Shown here piece by piece: positions 37,901 to 46,971 of a DNA stretch of 64,000 nucleotides (its first letter is position 1; every line of letters begins with the position of its first letter). Below the pieces are notes generated by a model, which had not been told where the DNA came from, did not search any database, and saw only the letters and a list, made by a program, of their open reading frames with translations. The position numbers and the translations under genes were made by a program. Source of the stretch: Oscillatoriales cyanobacterium (GTDB taxonomy: Bacteria > Cyanobacteriota > Cyanobacteriia > Cyanobacteriales > Microcoleaceae); NCBI GenBank assembly GCA_004292955.1, contig RDXX01000028.1, forward strand, positions 1 to 64,000. The letters are read 5' to 3'.

Positions 37901-39097
37901 GTGGAAGGCAAGAAATTTATTCACTCCCTGCAACTGCAAAACTTCCTTTCCTATGGAAGTGAGGGGGAAACAATTGAACTGCAACCATTAAACGTGTTGA
38001 TCGGTACTAACGCATCGGGCAAGTCTAACTTAATCGAAGCGATGGGAGTGTTGAAGGCAACACCTACAGACTTACCTGCTCCGATCCGTCAAGGCGGAGG
38101 CATCAGCGATTTTTTGTGGAAAGGTGAAAAAGGTATTCCTACAGCAAAAATTGAGGCTATTTTAGATTACCCAGAACGAGCGATGCCACTGCGCTATCAG
38201 ATTAGTTTTACCACATCCGGTCAGAGACTTGAGGTAGTGGACGAAGCTATAGAAGATATGGAACCGCGCTATAGTTCAGAAAGCGAGCCATTTTTTTATT
38301 ACCGTCATAATAATTGGGGACGCCCAGTTATCAACGTTACAGAGGACAACGAGCAAACAAGAAAGTTGCGGACTCTGCGGCGAGAAGACATCATTCCCGA
38401 TCAATCAATCTTATCTCAAAGAAAAGATCCAGAACAATATCCAGAGCTATCATATCTGGGTAATACATTTTCCCAAATAGGTTTATATCGTAACTGGCAG
38501 ACAGGGAGAGATTCAGTATCGAGAAAAGCTCAACAAACTGATTTGCCGGAACATCCACTTTTAGAAGATGGTGGCAACTTAGGACTGGTTTTAAACAACT
38601 TACAGTATCAATTAGGAAGCAGGCAGATTATTGAAAAATTAAAAATATTTTACGATGCAGCCGAAGAACTGAGTATCAAGATTTATGGCGGTACTGTCCA
38701 GATATTTATCCGCGAAACCGGATTGATTCAGCCAATTCCCGCAACCCGTTTATCAGACGGTACGCTGCGTTATTTATTCTTAATAGCTTTACTCCTAGAT
38801 CCAACTCCACCGCCACTTATCTGTATTGAAGAACCGGAGATTGGCTTGCATCCCGACATTTTGCCTGCGATTGCTGAAATGCTAATCGAAGCTTCACAGC
38901 GCACGCAATTGATTGTGACAACTCATTCCGATGCTTTAGTGTCGGCGCTGAGTCCTGAGTCTGTGTTAATATGCGATCGAGATGATAGAGGAAGTCACCT
39001 GAACCGTCTCGATCCAGAACGACTAAAAAAATGGCTTGAGAATTACAGTTTGGGAGACCTCTGGCGGATGGGAGAAATCGGGGGAAACCGATGGTAA
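37901..39097 (+). CDS. AAA/ABC-type ATPase, OLD-like
   Basis: A 398-aa SMC/OLD-like ATPase. Walker A is GTNASGKSNL (about residues 36-45), the ABC-type signature lies in RLSDGTLRY (about 285), Walker B is LICIEEPEIGLHP and the H-loop is TTHSD. There is no fused TOPRIM domain; the C-terminus is short. The GTG at 37901 follows AGGAGG. It overlaps the DUF4276 gene by 7 nt, a two-gene arrangement like ATPase plus TOPRIM-like nuclease modules in anti-phage systems. Since the partner is broken, the ATPase may now be idle; defence role is inference from architecture. Confidence 0.85.
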   Translation: MEGKKFIHSLQLQNFLSYGSEGETIELQPLNVLIGTNASGKSNLIEAMGVLKATPTDLPAPIRQGGGISDFLWKGEKGIPTAKIEAILDYPERAMPLRYQISFTTSGQRLEVVDEAIEDMEPRYSSESEPFFYYRHNNWGRPVINVTEDNEQTRKLRTLRREDIIPDQSILSQRKDPEQYPELSYLGNTFSQIGLYRNWQTGRDSVSRKAQQTDLPEHPLLEDGGNLGLVLNNLQYQLGSRQIIEKLKIFYDAAEELSIKIYGGTVQIFIRETGLIQPIPATRLSDGTLRYLFLIALLLDPTPPPLICIEEPEIGLHPDILPAIAEMLIEASQRTQLIVTTHSDALVSALSPESVLICDRDDRGSHLNRLDPERLKKWLENYSLGDLWRMGEIGGNRW

Positions 39098-39714
39098 AGG
39101 AGGTTCGCATTTACATCGAAGGTGGCGGCGATGGCAAGAATACAAAGCAATTGCTCCGAGGAGGATTTAGCAGTTTTTTCAAAGAACTGGTGCAGGTTGC
39201 CCAAAGCAAGAAAATCAAGTGGCAGATCATTCTCTGCGGTTCTAGGAATCATGCTTTCAGGAATTTTAAGAATGCTTTGGAAGATCACCCAAATGCCTTT
39301 GTCATCCTTTTAGTTGACTCAGAAGCACCTGTAAAGCAGTCGCCTTGGGAGCATTTGAAGTCGAGGGATAATTGGGATTCGCCTGGGGTGGATGACACTC
39401 ATTGCTATCTGATGGTTCAAGCGATGGAAGCTTGGTTGATTGCTGATATTGATACTTTGAAAAGATTTTAGGGGCAGGGATTTAAAGAAAATGCGATTCC
39501 TAAAAATAGGAATGTAGAGATGATTGAAAAGGATTTGTTAGAACCAAGTATGAAAGCAGCTACCCGCGACACAAAATCGAAAGGCGAATATCAAAAGATA
39601 CAGCACGCTTCCAAGCTGTTAGAAATGTTGGATGCTGAGAAAGTTCGCAAGGCTTCTTCAGAGTGCGATCGTATTTTTACAACTCTCACCGAACTAATGG
39701 AACAAGGCAACTAG
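39091..39714 (+). pseudogene. DUF4276 protein, interrupted by an in-frame amber codon
   Basis: The frame starts at ATG 39091 inside the end of the ATPase gene and would give about 207 aa. A TAG at 39469-39471 (after IDTLKRF) stops it at 126 aa, yet the same frame continues to 39714 with family-like sequence (GQGFKENAIPKNRNVE, ATRDTKSKGEYQKIQHASKLLE). The N-terminal EGGGDGKNTKQLLRGGF and LLVDSEAP blocks fit the acidic residues of a TOPRIM-like site. A single change from a Tyr codon to TAG explains the break. The two halves could still be made separately, or the stop could be read through, but a recent nonsense mutation is simplest. Confidence 0.85.
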
Positions 39715-39734
39715 AACGACTTGCGCGCCAGGGC

Positions 39735-39935
39735 CCAGAAACCGGGTTTTTTCGAGATATTTCGTTTCAGCCCGCAGATTCGGCAAAAAACCCGGTTTCT
39801 CAGAGTCGCAGTGCTTAAATCCAGTACAGGGGCCAGAAACCGGGTTTTTTCGCGAAAATATGGGTTTGGGGCGACAGATTCGGCAAAAAACCCGGTTTCT
39901 TTAGTCGCAATGCGTCACTCCAGAAATATAAGGAT
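39735..39935. repeat. Two tandem copies of a GAAACCGGGTTTTTT hairpin element
   Basis: Copies at about 39738-39805 and 39831-39903 each have AGAAACCGGGTTTTTTCG at the left and CGGCAAAAAACCCGGTTTCT at the right, with different loop sequence. They sit between the convergent DUF4276 and TerD genes and could serve as a bidirectional terminator. Confidence 0.75.
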
Positions 39936-39960
39936 TGAAGTTTTTATTACACACATTAAT

Positions 39961-41697
39961 TTATTTGCGAGTTCTCTTGTAAGTTCTGCCGTCTGGCATA
40001 ATTGCGCCCGTTAGTTTTGCACCTTCCATCTTTGCTCCTGTTAAGTTTGCTCCCGCCAAATTAGCCTCCTTCAGATTAGCTTTCTCTAGGTTTGCCATTG
40101 TCAAGTTTGCCCCGCGCAAGTCTGCTGAAGTTAGATCGGCTTCACTCAAATTGACACCACTCAAGCTAGTTCCACATAGATTGAACCACCTTAAGTTTTG
40201 CCCGCTCAAGTTGATGCTATCTAGGGTTAATCCGACCAAACTTACCCCAATAAGATTAACACCTCTCAGGTCAAGACCTCTGAGGTTAGCTCTCTTCAAG
40301 TTAGCTCCAACAAAGCTTACACCTGTGAGGTTAGCGACCTTCAAGTTAACGTTCGTAAGGTCTACTCCCATAAAACTTACACCTGTCAATTCAACGCCTG
40401 TCAGATTAGTAGCACTTAGGCTTGCGTTGTTTAGATTTGATTTGCTTAAATCTGCTCCTGCCAAATTAGCACTATTTAGATTGGCAGAAGTTAGGTTAGC
40501 ACTATTTAGATTGGTAGCAGTTAGGTTAGCAGCCGCAAAATTTGCCCCTGTTAAGTTTGCTCCACTGAGATTTGCCCCTGTGAGGTTTGCTCCTGTGAAG
40601 TTTGCATCGCTTAATATTGCTTGACGGAGATTCGCTTGAATCAGTTTTGCATACTCCAATTTTGCCTTAGTTAGATTCGCACTGCTTAACTTTGCCTCTA
40701 TCAAATCAGCTTGTTGCAGATTGGTTGAGCTTAAGTTTGACTCTTGCAGGTTAGCTCCAATCAAGTTTGCCTTGACTAGGTTGGCATTACTCAGGTTGGC
40801 ATTACTCAGGTTTGCTTGACTGAAACTAATGGGAGATTCCAGAGTTTTTCCGCTCAAGTCTACTCCTGCTAAGTTAATCCCTGTAAAATCTCGTTCTCCG
40901 TCTCTACACCGCCGCCAAAATTCCTCAGCAGTCAGTGCCGGTTCCTGACTTTCTTGAACTGAACTATCTACATCCCCATCTACTTCTAAATTATCAGCAT
41001 TCACAGGATTAGCAACAGACTCTCCCGCAGCCACTTCCTGCAATTGCTTATCCACCCGATCGCAAAAACGCCTCAAAACCTCAGCATCATCAACCTTCCC
41101 ACCAGCATTCGAGCTTTTATCAACCGCATTCTCAACATGATACTTGTCCACAAAACTTTGCAATCCAGCATTATATCCTTGTCCTACAGCCTGAAATCTC
41201 CATTCACCATTCTTTCTGTACAAACGTCCAAACTCTAAAGCCGTTTCTTGCAAAAAAACCTCTTTTAAATTATACCGAACCAGTTCGCTACCAGTCTTGA
41301 GATTGTAAAGCCGGATAAACGAATTTCTGACTTGACTAAAATTTTGATTATTTGCCTGTCCCTCGTGAATGGTAACAACAAACACAATTTCCTCAACAGC
41401 AGCATCGATCAGACTCAAATCCACATAAACCGTCTCGTCATCTCCCTCGATTTGTCCAGTCGCACTGTCTCCCGAATGTCGCACTGCACCGTCTGGGGAT
41501 GTCAAATTGTTGTAAAATACAAAATATTTTTCGTCGGGAATTCGACCGTCAGCGCCTAACATGAAAACAGATGCGTCAATGTCGTAATTTTGTGCTGTCT
41601 GGCTGACTTGCCAACCCAGGGCGATCGCAACTTTATTGAAATCAGGAGCTTCCTTAGAAAGATTAAATCTGTCACCCTTCGTTAATTCGATAGTCAT
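39961..41697 (-). CDS. TerD-domain protein fused to pentapeptide repeats
   Basis: A 578-aa fusion. Residues 1-190 are a TerD/calcium-binding stress domain (TIELTKGDRFNLSKE, DIDASVFMLGADGRIPDE, FYNNLTSPDGAV, DETVYVDLSLI, RYNLKE). A linker with KAEEFWRRC-like helix (about 245-265) leads to about 60 pentapeptides (ANLTGANLSG type) to the end. TerD proteins belong to tellurite and phage-resistance associated ter systems and bind Ca2+; the beta-helix may be a scaffold or DNA-mimic. The ATG at 41697 is chosen, since it begins the conserved domain; a TTG two codons earlier is possible. Confidence 0.9.
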   Translation of the reverse strand: MTIELTKGDRFNLSKEAPDFNKVAIALGWQVSQTAQNYDIDASVFMLGADGRIPDEKYFVFYNNLTSPDGAVRHSGDSATGQIEGDDETVYVDLSLIDAAVEEIVFVVTIHEGQANNQNFSQVRNSFIRLYNLKTGSELVRYNLKEVFLQETALEFGRLYRKNGEWRFQAVGQGYNAGLQSFVDKYHVENAVDKSSNAGGKVDDAEVLRRFCDRVDKQLQEVAAGESVANPVNADNLEVDGDVDSSVQESQEPALTAEEFWRRCRDGERDFTGINLAGVDLSGKTLESPISFSQANLSNANLSNANLVKANLIGANLQESNLSSTNLQQADLIEAKLSSANLTKAKLEYAKLIQANLRQAILSDANFTGANLTGANLSGANLTGANFAAANLTATNLNSANLTSANLNSANLAGADLSKSNLNNASLSATNLTGVELTGVSFMGVDLTNVNLKVANLTGVSFVGANLKRANLRGLDLRGVNLIGVSLVGLTLDSINLSGQNLRWFNLCGTSLSGVNLSEADLTSADLRGANLTMANLEKANLKEANLAGANLTGAKMEGAKLTGAIMPDGRTYKRTRK

Positions 41698-41807
41698 CTT
41701 CAATAATTACCTGATATTTGAAATTAGCGCTTTAAATATTTTAAGCTATTAGTTAGAGAGGATACAACAATATTGTGTCCCTACCCAGCCTACAATACAG
41801 ATTATTT

Positions 41808-42593
41808 ATGTTAAACCGGAAACAAATTGCATTTTATCTAGAAGATATTGAAACGCCCACAGGGAGAACCGTTAGTTTAATTATTACCGGACTAATTCTC
41901 CTCTCTTCCGCCAGCTTTATCGCTGAAACTTATCCGATTTCCCAATCCGTTAGAATCAAATTACAAACTCTCGACACCGCCCTTTTAGTTGTTTTTGCTG
42001 TCGAGTATTTACTGCGACTTTGGTGCGCTGACTATAAAATTAAGTTTATTTTTAGTTTTTTCTCTATCGTCGATTTGCTGGTGATTTTACCATTCTTTTT
42101 TGGATTTGTCAATGTCAGTTTTATTCGGATTTTTCGCTGGTTTAGAATTCTTAGACTCATCCGCTTTCTGGAATTGAAAAATTCTGTTTTTCGCATCAGC
42201 AGCGAAGATGGAGTGATTTTTTCCAGAATTCTGTTTACTTTGCTGGCGATAATTTTTGTTTATTCTGGTTTGATTTATCAAGTTGAACATCCCGAAAATC
42301 CTGAAGGTTTTGGGACTTTTTTGGACGCTGTTTATTTCTCGGTTGTGACGATGACTACGGTGGGATTCGGTGATGTTACTCCGATTTCGGAATCTGGTCG
42401 TTTTCTGACTATTTTGATGATTGTGACGGGGATTGCTCTGATTCCTTGGCAATTGGGGGATTTGATCAAGCAGTTAGTTAAAAGTGCTAATCAGGTAGAA
42501 ACTGTTTGTACGGGTTGCGGTTTGTCTGTACATGATGCTAATGCTAAATTCTGTAAAATATGCGGCACTCAGTTAGATAATGGTAAGAGGTAA
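41808..42593 (+). CDS. Voltage-gated-type potassium channel with C-terminal zinc ribbon
   Basis: A six-helix ion channel of 261 aa from the ATG at 41808 (a GTG at 41775 would add 11 residues). S4 is RIFRWFRILRLIRFLE with regularly spaced arginines, and the selectivity filter is TMTTVGFGDVTP in the P-loop before S6. The tail carries CTGCGLSVHDANAKFCKICG, two CxxC knuckles that form a small zinc ribbon, common in cyanobacterial proteins of this type. Located in the plasma or thylakoid membrane; K+ selectivity is read from GFGD, close to the canonical GYGD. Confidence 0.9.
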   Translation: MLNRKQIAFYLEDIETPTGRTVSLIITGLILLSSASFIAETYPISQSVRIKLQTLDTALLVVFAVEYLLRLWCADYKIKFIFSFFSIVDLLVILPFFFGFVNVSFIRIFRWFRILRLIRFLELKNSVFRISSEDGVIFSRILFTLLAIIFVYSGLIYQVEHPENPEGFGTFLDAVYFSVVTMTTVGFGDVTPISESGRFLTILMIVTGIALIPWQLGDLIKQLVKSANQVETVCTGCGLSVHDANAKFCKICGTQLDNGKR

Positions 42594-42599
42594 TTGCGA

Positions 42600-42772
42600 A
42601 TGGGGCATTGGGCATTGGCCAAACAGGGCATTGGCCAAACAGGGCATTGGCCAAACAGGGCATTGGCCAAACAGGGCATTGGTTATTAGAACCAACCAAT
42701 AACTAATAACTCATAACCAATAACCAATAACCAATAACTAATAACTAATAACCAATAACTACTGACTAATGA
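42600..42772. repeat. 19-bp tandem repeat and AATAACTAATAAC arrays
   Basis: Five copies of GGGCATTGGCCAAACAG-type units (42605-42680), then heptamer-like CAATAAC/TAATAAC runs up to the stop of the downstream minus-strand kinase gene. Not CRISPR: units are contiguous without spacers. Confidence 0.85.
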
Positions 42773-42777
42773 CTTCT

Positions 42778-44178
42778 TTAAGCTAGCGGTAACAAGATTT
42801 CAAATTCGGTACCGATGCCTAATTGCGATCGCATTCTGAAGGCGCCGCCGTGTTTGCCGGTCACTATTTGATAGCTAACGGCTAAGCTCGTTTCTTTGAG
42901 GGCGCGTTTTTCGGTAGAGAATGATTCTAAGATTTTATTGTACTTGTTAGGTGACATTCCTGGGCCGTTATCTGCTATGCGAATCGAAACCCAGCGAACG
43001 TGTAATTTATCCAAATCACTCGCAGGTTCGGGACAGCAGACTTGAGTTGTGATTTCAATTTGAGGCTGGCGCTCGAAGTCTTTTATTACTCCACCTTTGA
43101 ACTCTTTCGCCAATTCTTGACCGACTGCTTCGTTAATTAATGTATTAATAGAATTGGTCAAGATATTCATAAATACTTGGTTTAGCTGTCCTGCATAGCA
43201 CTGAACTGGCGGCAGGTATCCGTAGTTTTTGACTACTCTGATTTCCCTGGTCAAACGACTTTTGAGCAGCAAAAGTATGCTATCTATGTTGGCGTGCAAG
43301 TCGGCTGGTTTGGGATAAACATCGTCGATGTGGCAAAAGTTTTGCAAACTGCTTGCTAATTTCCTCAAACGTTCGGCTCCGGCTTTGATGCTGGTAACTG
43401 TTCGGAGGAAATCGTTTTGCAAAAAGTCATAGTCTATATCTTCTTTTAGCTGTGCTATTTCTGGCGGGGGATTGGTACAGTGCGCGTCGTAAACTGAGAG
43501 CAACTGCATTAAGTTTTTGCTGTATTCGCTGATGTAGGTTAAATTGCCCCAAATGAAGCCTACCGGATCTAAAATTTCGTGGGCTACTCCGGTGACTAAA
43601 CGACCTAAGCTGGCCATTTTTTCGCTTTGAATCATTTGAGTTTGGGCTCTTTCGTAGCGGACTTGAGTTTCTATGCCGCGAATTTGCCAGTAGGCGATGT
43701 TTAGTGCGTGAGGATCTAAGAGCCGGTAAGATTGGGAGTCGATTTGGACTACGATTGGTTCTGACTGCAATTCGGGCGATCGACGCAGAGCTTGTTGAGC
43801 CGCTGCCAAAATGGTTGTACTCTCTGCAAGCAATAATATTTCGACGCGAGCGTAACTGTAGAGAACCTTCAGCGGTAAGTGCAAAAATAGCTCGGGGCCT
43901 TGGGGTTTGAGCAAATATTCCAGCAGTTGTCTGCGGGATATCATCCCGACCAATTTTCCTGCTTCTATCAATACGGCTCCCGGGATTGGGCGATTCTGTT
44001 CAAAGATTTCGGCAACTACTACGGCCAAGCAGCTCGATTTAACCTGAAATTGATACAGGGGCAAATCTTGGAGGGTAGACTCTAGGGAAAGATCTTGATG
44101 GCTGCCTTCGGAGAGTGAAGGGCCGAGGAGTTTGGGACTTAATGTATTTGCCACTGAAACTTTTAGTTGCCGAAACAC
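42778..44178 (-). CDS. Sensor histidine kinase paralogue with degenerate ATP lid
   Basis: A 466-aa relative of the kinases at 44268 and 52951. Order: N-terminal CBS-like sensor region (SLESTLQDLPLY, GAVLIEAGKLVGMISRRQ), linker helix, HisKA with GVAHEILDPVGF, and HATPase. The H-box His is present but HEIRNP has become HEILDP. The N-box (QVFMNILTNSINT) and G1 (IADNGPGM) remain. In the F/G2 region FFTTKPAGKGxGxGL is replaced by SFSTEKRALKETSLAV, which loses the glycines that hold ATP. Catalysis is doubtful, so a pseudokinase role is possible. GTG start. Confidence 0.85.
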   Translation of the reverse strand: MFRQLKVSVANTLSPKLLGPSLSEGSHQDLSLESTLQDLPLYQFQVKSSCLAVVVAEIFEQNRPIPGAVLIEAGKLVGMISRRQLLEYLLKPQGPELFLHLPLKVLYSYARVEILLLAESTTILAAAQQALRRSPELQSEPIVVQIDSQSYRLLDPHALNIAYWQIRGIETQVRYERAQTQMIQSEKMASLGRLVTGVAHEILDPVGFIWGNLTYISEYSKNLMQLLSVYDAHCTNPPPEIAQLKEDIDYDFLQNDFLRTVTSIKAGAERLRKLASSLQNFCHIDDVYPKPADLHANIDSILLLLKSRLTREIRVVKNYGYLPPVQCYAGQLNQVFMNILTNSINTLINEAVGQELAKEFKGGVIKDFERQPQIEITTQVCCPEPASDLDKLHVRWVSIRIADNGPGMSPNKYNKILESFSTEKRALKETSLAVSYQIVTGKHGGAFRMRSQLGIGTEFEILLPLA

Positions 44179-44267
44179 GCTCTTAAAGCAAAATGAGGAC
44201 TTAACTACTAAGCTAGCCGATCGCGCTTAACTTGGATGGCCGAACCTGAAGGCTGTTCTTGAGTTAA

Positions 44268-45623
44268 TCATGTTTTGCCAACGATCGGCAGGAGTATTTC
44301 AAATTCGGTGTGCTGGCCGGGCTGCGATCGCAATTTTAGTTTGCCGCCGTGCTTTTCTGTGATGATTTGATGGCTGATTGCCAGCCCCATACCGCTGCCT
44401 TTGCCTGCTGGTTTAGTGGTAAAAAATGTGTCAAATATGTGCTGCTGATTTTCTGGGGTAACGCCGGGCCCGTTATCGGCGATCCCAATGGCGGCCCACT
44501 TGCCCTCTGCGGTTTCTACCACTTTAGTCGTAATTTGGATTTGGGGCTGCCAGTTATCCGCGCACTCTGTATCTAGTTCGCGATCGGCTGCATACTCTGT
44601 CACGGCGTCTAGAGCGTTAACTAACAAATTCAAAAACACCTGACTCAATTGACCCGAGTAACCGTTAACTAGCGGCAGTTCGCCGTATTTTCTTACCACT
44701 TCTATGCCATTTTTAAAGCGATTTTTCAGAATTAACATTGTAATCTCCACGCATTCGTGAATGTCTATTTCTACTGGCTTTGTCTCATCCATGTGAGAGA
44801 AGTGGTGCAAACCGTTGACTATTTTTAGTAATTGTGAGGCTCCCCACTTCATGCCTTCTAAGGTGACTGGCAAATCTTCTTGTAAAAAATCAAATTCTAT
44901 TTCTTCTTTGAGGGCATCAATTCGGGGACACGGTTCCGGATATTCTGCTTCATAAACCGAGATTAGCTGAAGCAAGTTTTCAAAATAGGACAGCAGAAAA
45001 GTAAAATTTCCCCAAATACAGTTGAGCGGATTTCTAATTTCGTGGGCTACACCTGCTACAATCCTCCCCAGACTCGCCATCTTTTCGGTTTGGATAAGTT
45101 TGGCTTGGGTTTGTTCGTGGAGCAATTTATTTGTCAATTGATGAATTATTGATTGAGCAACCATTAATTGGTGTACGTCTAACAGTCTGTAGGTCTGGGG
45201 TGCCACTTCGACTACTACAGGTTCGTAAACTAATTCTACTGATCTGTAAAGCGATTCCTGGGCGGCTTCTACTATTAATTTACTGCTAGGAAGCACCAGT
45301 AGCTCTTGCCTGGAAAATCTGTACAATACCTCTATCGGTCGCTTGAAAAACATTTCTAACCCGTAGCGACGGTTAACTTTTTCAAAAAATTGACGCCTGG
45401 ATATGATGCCGACAAAAGTACCCATATTTGTCAACATGACACCTGGAAGCATGGAATTTTCTTCAAAAGCCTGGGCTACTTCTTTTGCCTGTTGAGTTAA
45501 TTCTATTTGGCAGTTGTAGAGAGGCAAGTCGAGGAGAGTTGATTCTAAGGAGATGTTCCAAGTACAAATTGCAGGTATGTGTAACACTGATAACTCCGAG
45601 CTAATCTGATGCACAGCCAACAT
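44268..45623 (-). CDS. Sensor histidine kinase (intact)
   Basis: A 451-aa soluble kinase with the same N-terminal CBS-like sensor layout (SLESTLLDLPLY, GVMLTNMGTFVGIISRRQ), HisKA with VAHEIRNPLNCIWGN (phospho-accepting His), N-box QVFLNLLVNALDAV, G1 IADNGPGV and G2 GKGSGMGLAI. No membrane helix. It phosphorylates an unknown response regulator; none is encoded nearby, so it is an orphan. It lies about 90 bp upstream of the degenerate paralogue on the same strand, so they may be co-transcribed. Confidence 0.92.
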   Translation of the reverse strand: MLAVHQISSELSVLHIPAICTWNISLESTLLDLPLYNCQIELTQQAKEVAQAFEENSMLPGVMLTNMGTFVGIISRRQFFEKVNRRYGLEMFFKRPIEVLYRFSRQELLVLPSSKLIVEAAQESLYRSVELVYEPVVVEVAPQTYRLLDVHQLMVAQSIIHQLTNKLLHEQTQAKLIQTEKMASLGRIVAGVAHEIRNPLNCIWGNFTFLLSYFENLLQLISVYEAEYPEPCPRIDALKEEIEFDFLQEDLPVTLEGMKWGASQLLKIVNGLHHFSHMDETKPVEIDIHECVEITMLILKNRFKNGIEVVRKYGELPLVNGYSGQLSQVFLNLLVNALDAVTEYAADRELDTECADNWQPQIQITTKVVETAEGKWAAIGIADNGPGVTPENQQHIFDTFFTTKPAGKGSGMGLAISHQIITEKHGGKLKLRSQPGQHTEFEILLPIVGKT

Positions 45624-46277
45624 AGATGAAACTCCTGTTAAATTTTGTATGATGGATAACTTTAGTTGCTATTTATTGGTAACTGGTAATTGGTGGTGGG
45701 TAATTATTAATTTAAAAAATTACAGCAGCACCGGATTGGAAAACTCGATCGCCCTGGCATTGTCTGCTAAAGATTTGGTTTCTGAATCAATGTTAAACGA
45801 TCGAAGCTTTTGTGGAACTTACGGAGCTTTGTTATTAACTTTTTACCATGATATACCATGCGATCGCCTGTTTTCGGAAATCTTAAAAAATCATTAAGGC
45901 ACTTTGGTTATGCGTTATACCATTTTTGGGTGATGGTAGGGAATTGGAGAGCAGCGATAGCGGGCAATTGGTGAATATATGGGCATGGATCGAGGGATCT
46001 AGGGGGCGGATGGCGATCGTCCAATCCGCGCCCTAAGGGCAAAGGTAAAATCGGAATCAGCCAGAAACAAGAAGCAATCAAATGCAAGGGTTTCAGGAAT
46101 TAAGAAAGTCCTAACCGTCGGGCGTTGCTGCCCTACCACTCTAAATAAATGCAACTTTAGGGAACTTCCCAACTCCGATTACCGTCTTACTACCGTTTAT
46201 TTTTTGCAATTTACAATCTGCAATCTGCAATCTGCAATCTGCAATCTAAAATCTAAAATCTAAAATCTAAAATCCTC
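45624..46277. other. Intergenic region with heptamer array
   Basis: About 650 bp. An 82-codon frame at 45649-45897 is not convincing. At 46207-46272 there is an array of (AATCTGC)n then (AATCTAA)n heptamers that abuts the stop of the next minus-strand gene. No RNA gene recognised. Confidence 0.45.
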
Positions 46278-46844
46278 TCAGGGTTCCACCTCGGGCCAGA
46301 GGCGTTCTAGCTGATAGCGCCAAGTGGCGAGAGTCTGTTCGCGAGACTCTCGCCCGAGTTCCATTTCGCCCATCAATCCCTCTGCGTAAAAACGGTCTAA
46401 AGTCTGAAGGGTGGTTTCTATGGATTGTCCCTGCATCTTGGCAGCTTTGATGATTTGACGGATGCGGCTTTCGATTAAACCGCCGAAAAAGTCGGACAAA
46501 CCTTGTTCTTGCAAAGCTAGCAGTCTGGTGATGGCGGCCGAGAAATCGGCGGCGGCGAGTGTAGCGCAACTGTGCTGAAACACTCCCCACAAAACGTTTT
46601 GATGTATGGCGTAGCGAGTTTCGAGGGTGGTGTCAAAGTTAGCTTCTAGCAGTTTCTCGAAAAACGGTTGAGCTTCTTGGGCATCGGCGATGGGTAGCAA
46701 AATCCGCAACCAACTTCCGTCTTCTGAAAGCAGGACTAAAAGCCGAAATTTAGGGGTTTGGACTTGCCAAGAAGTGGCAGCAGGCGTCTCAATATTTTCG
46801 CCAAATAAGTCTTTAAGGGTATTACTAATTTCTTCGGGAGTCAT
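46278..46844 (-). CDS. Conserved cyanobacterial hypothetical protein
   Basis: A 188-aa acidic soluble protein. An N-terminal alpha/beta part (TWQVQTPKFRLLVLLSEDGSWLRILLPI, FFEKLLEANFDTT) looks like a type III chaperone-like or YbjN-like fold, and the C-terminal half is helical (LQTLDRFYAEGLMGEMELGRE). I do not recognise a characterised homologue. The 127-bp gap to the next gene carries TTTTAGA heptamers. Confidence 0.7.
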   Translation of the reverse strand: MTPEEISNTLKDLFGENIETPAATSWQVQTPKFRLLVLLSEDGSWLRILLPIADAQEAQPFFEKLLEANFDTTLETRYAIHQNVLWGVFQHSCATLAAADFSAAITRLLALQEQGLSDFFGGLIESRIRQIIKAAKMQGQSIETTLQTLDRFYAEGLMGEMELGRESREQTLATWRYQLERLWPEVEP

Positions 46845-46971
46845 GGTAATTTTAGATTTTAGCTTTGAGATTGTAGGCTGGGGAGTTCTTTTTAAAGTTT
46901 TTGATGTTTACCACATACTTCAAGTATGGCTTAGTATCAAGTCAATCTAAAATCTAAAATCTAAAATCTGT

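Noticed and set aside
42600-42690. Regular ~19-bp repeats that could suggest CRISPR
   Set aside because: Units are directly adjacent with no unique spacers and no cas genes are nearby; the same holds for all heptamer arrays in the window.
45649-45897. 82-codon plus-strand frame
   Set aside because: No ribosome site and no conserved pattern; AT-rich intergenic composition.
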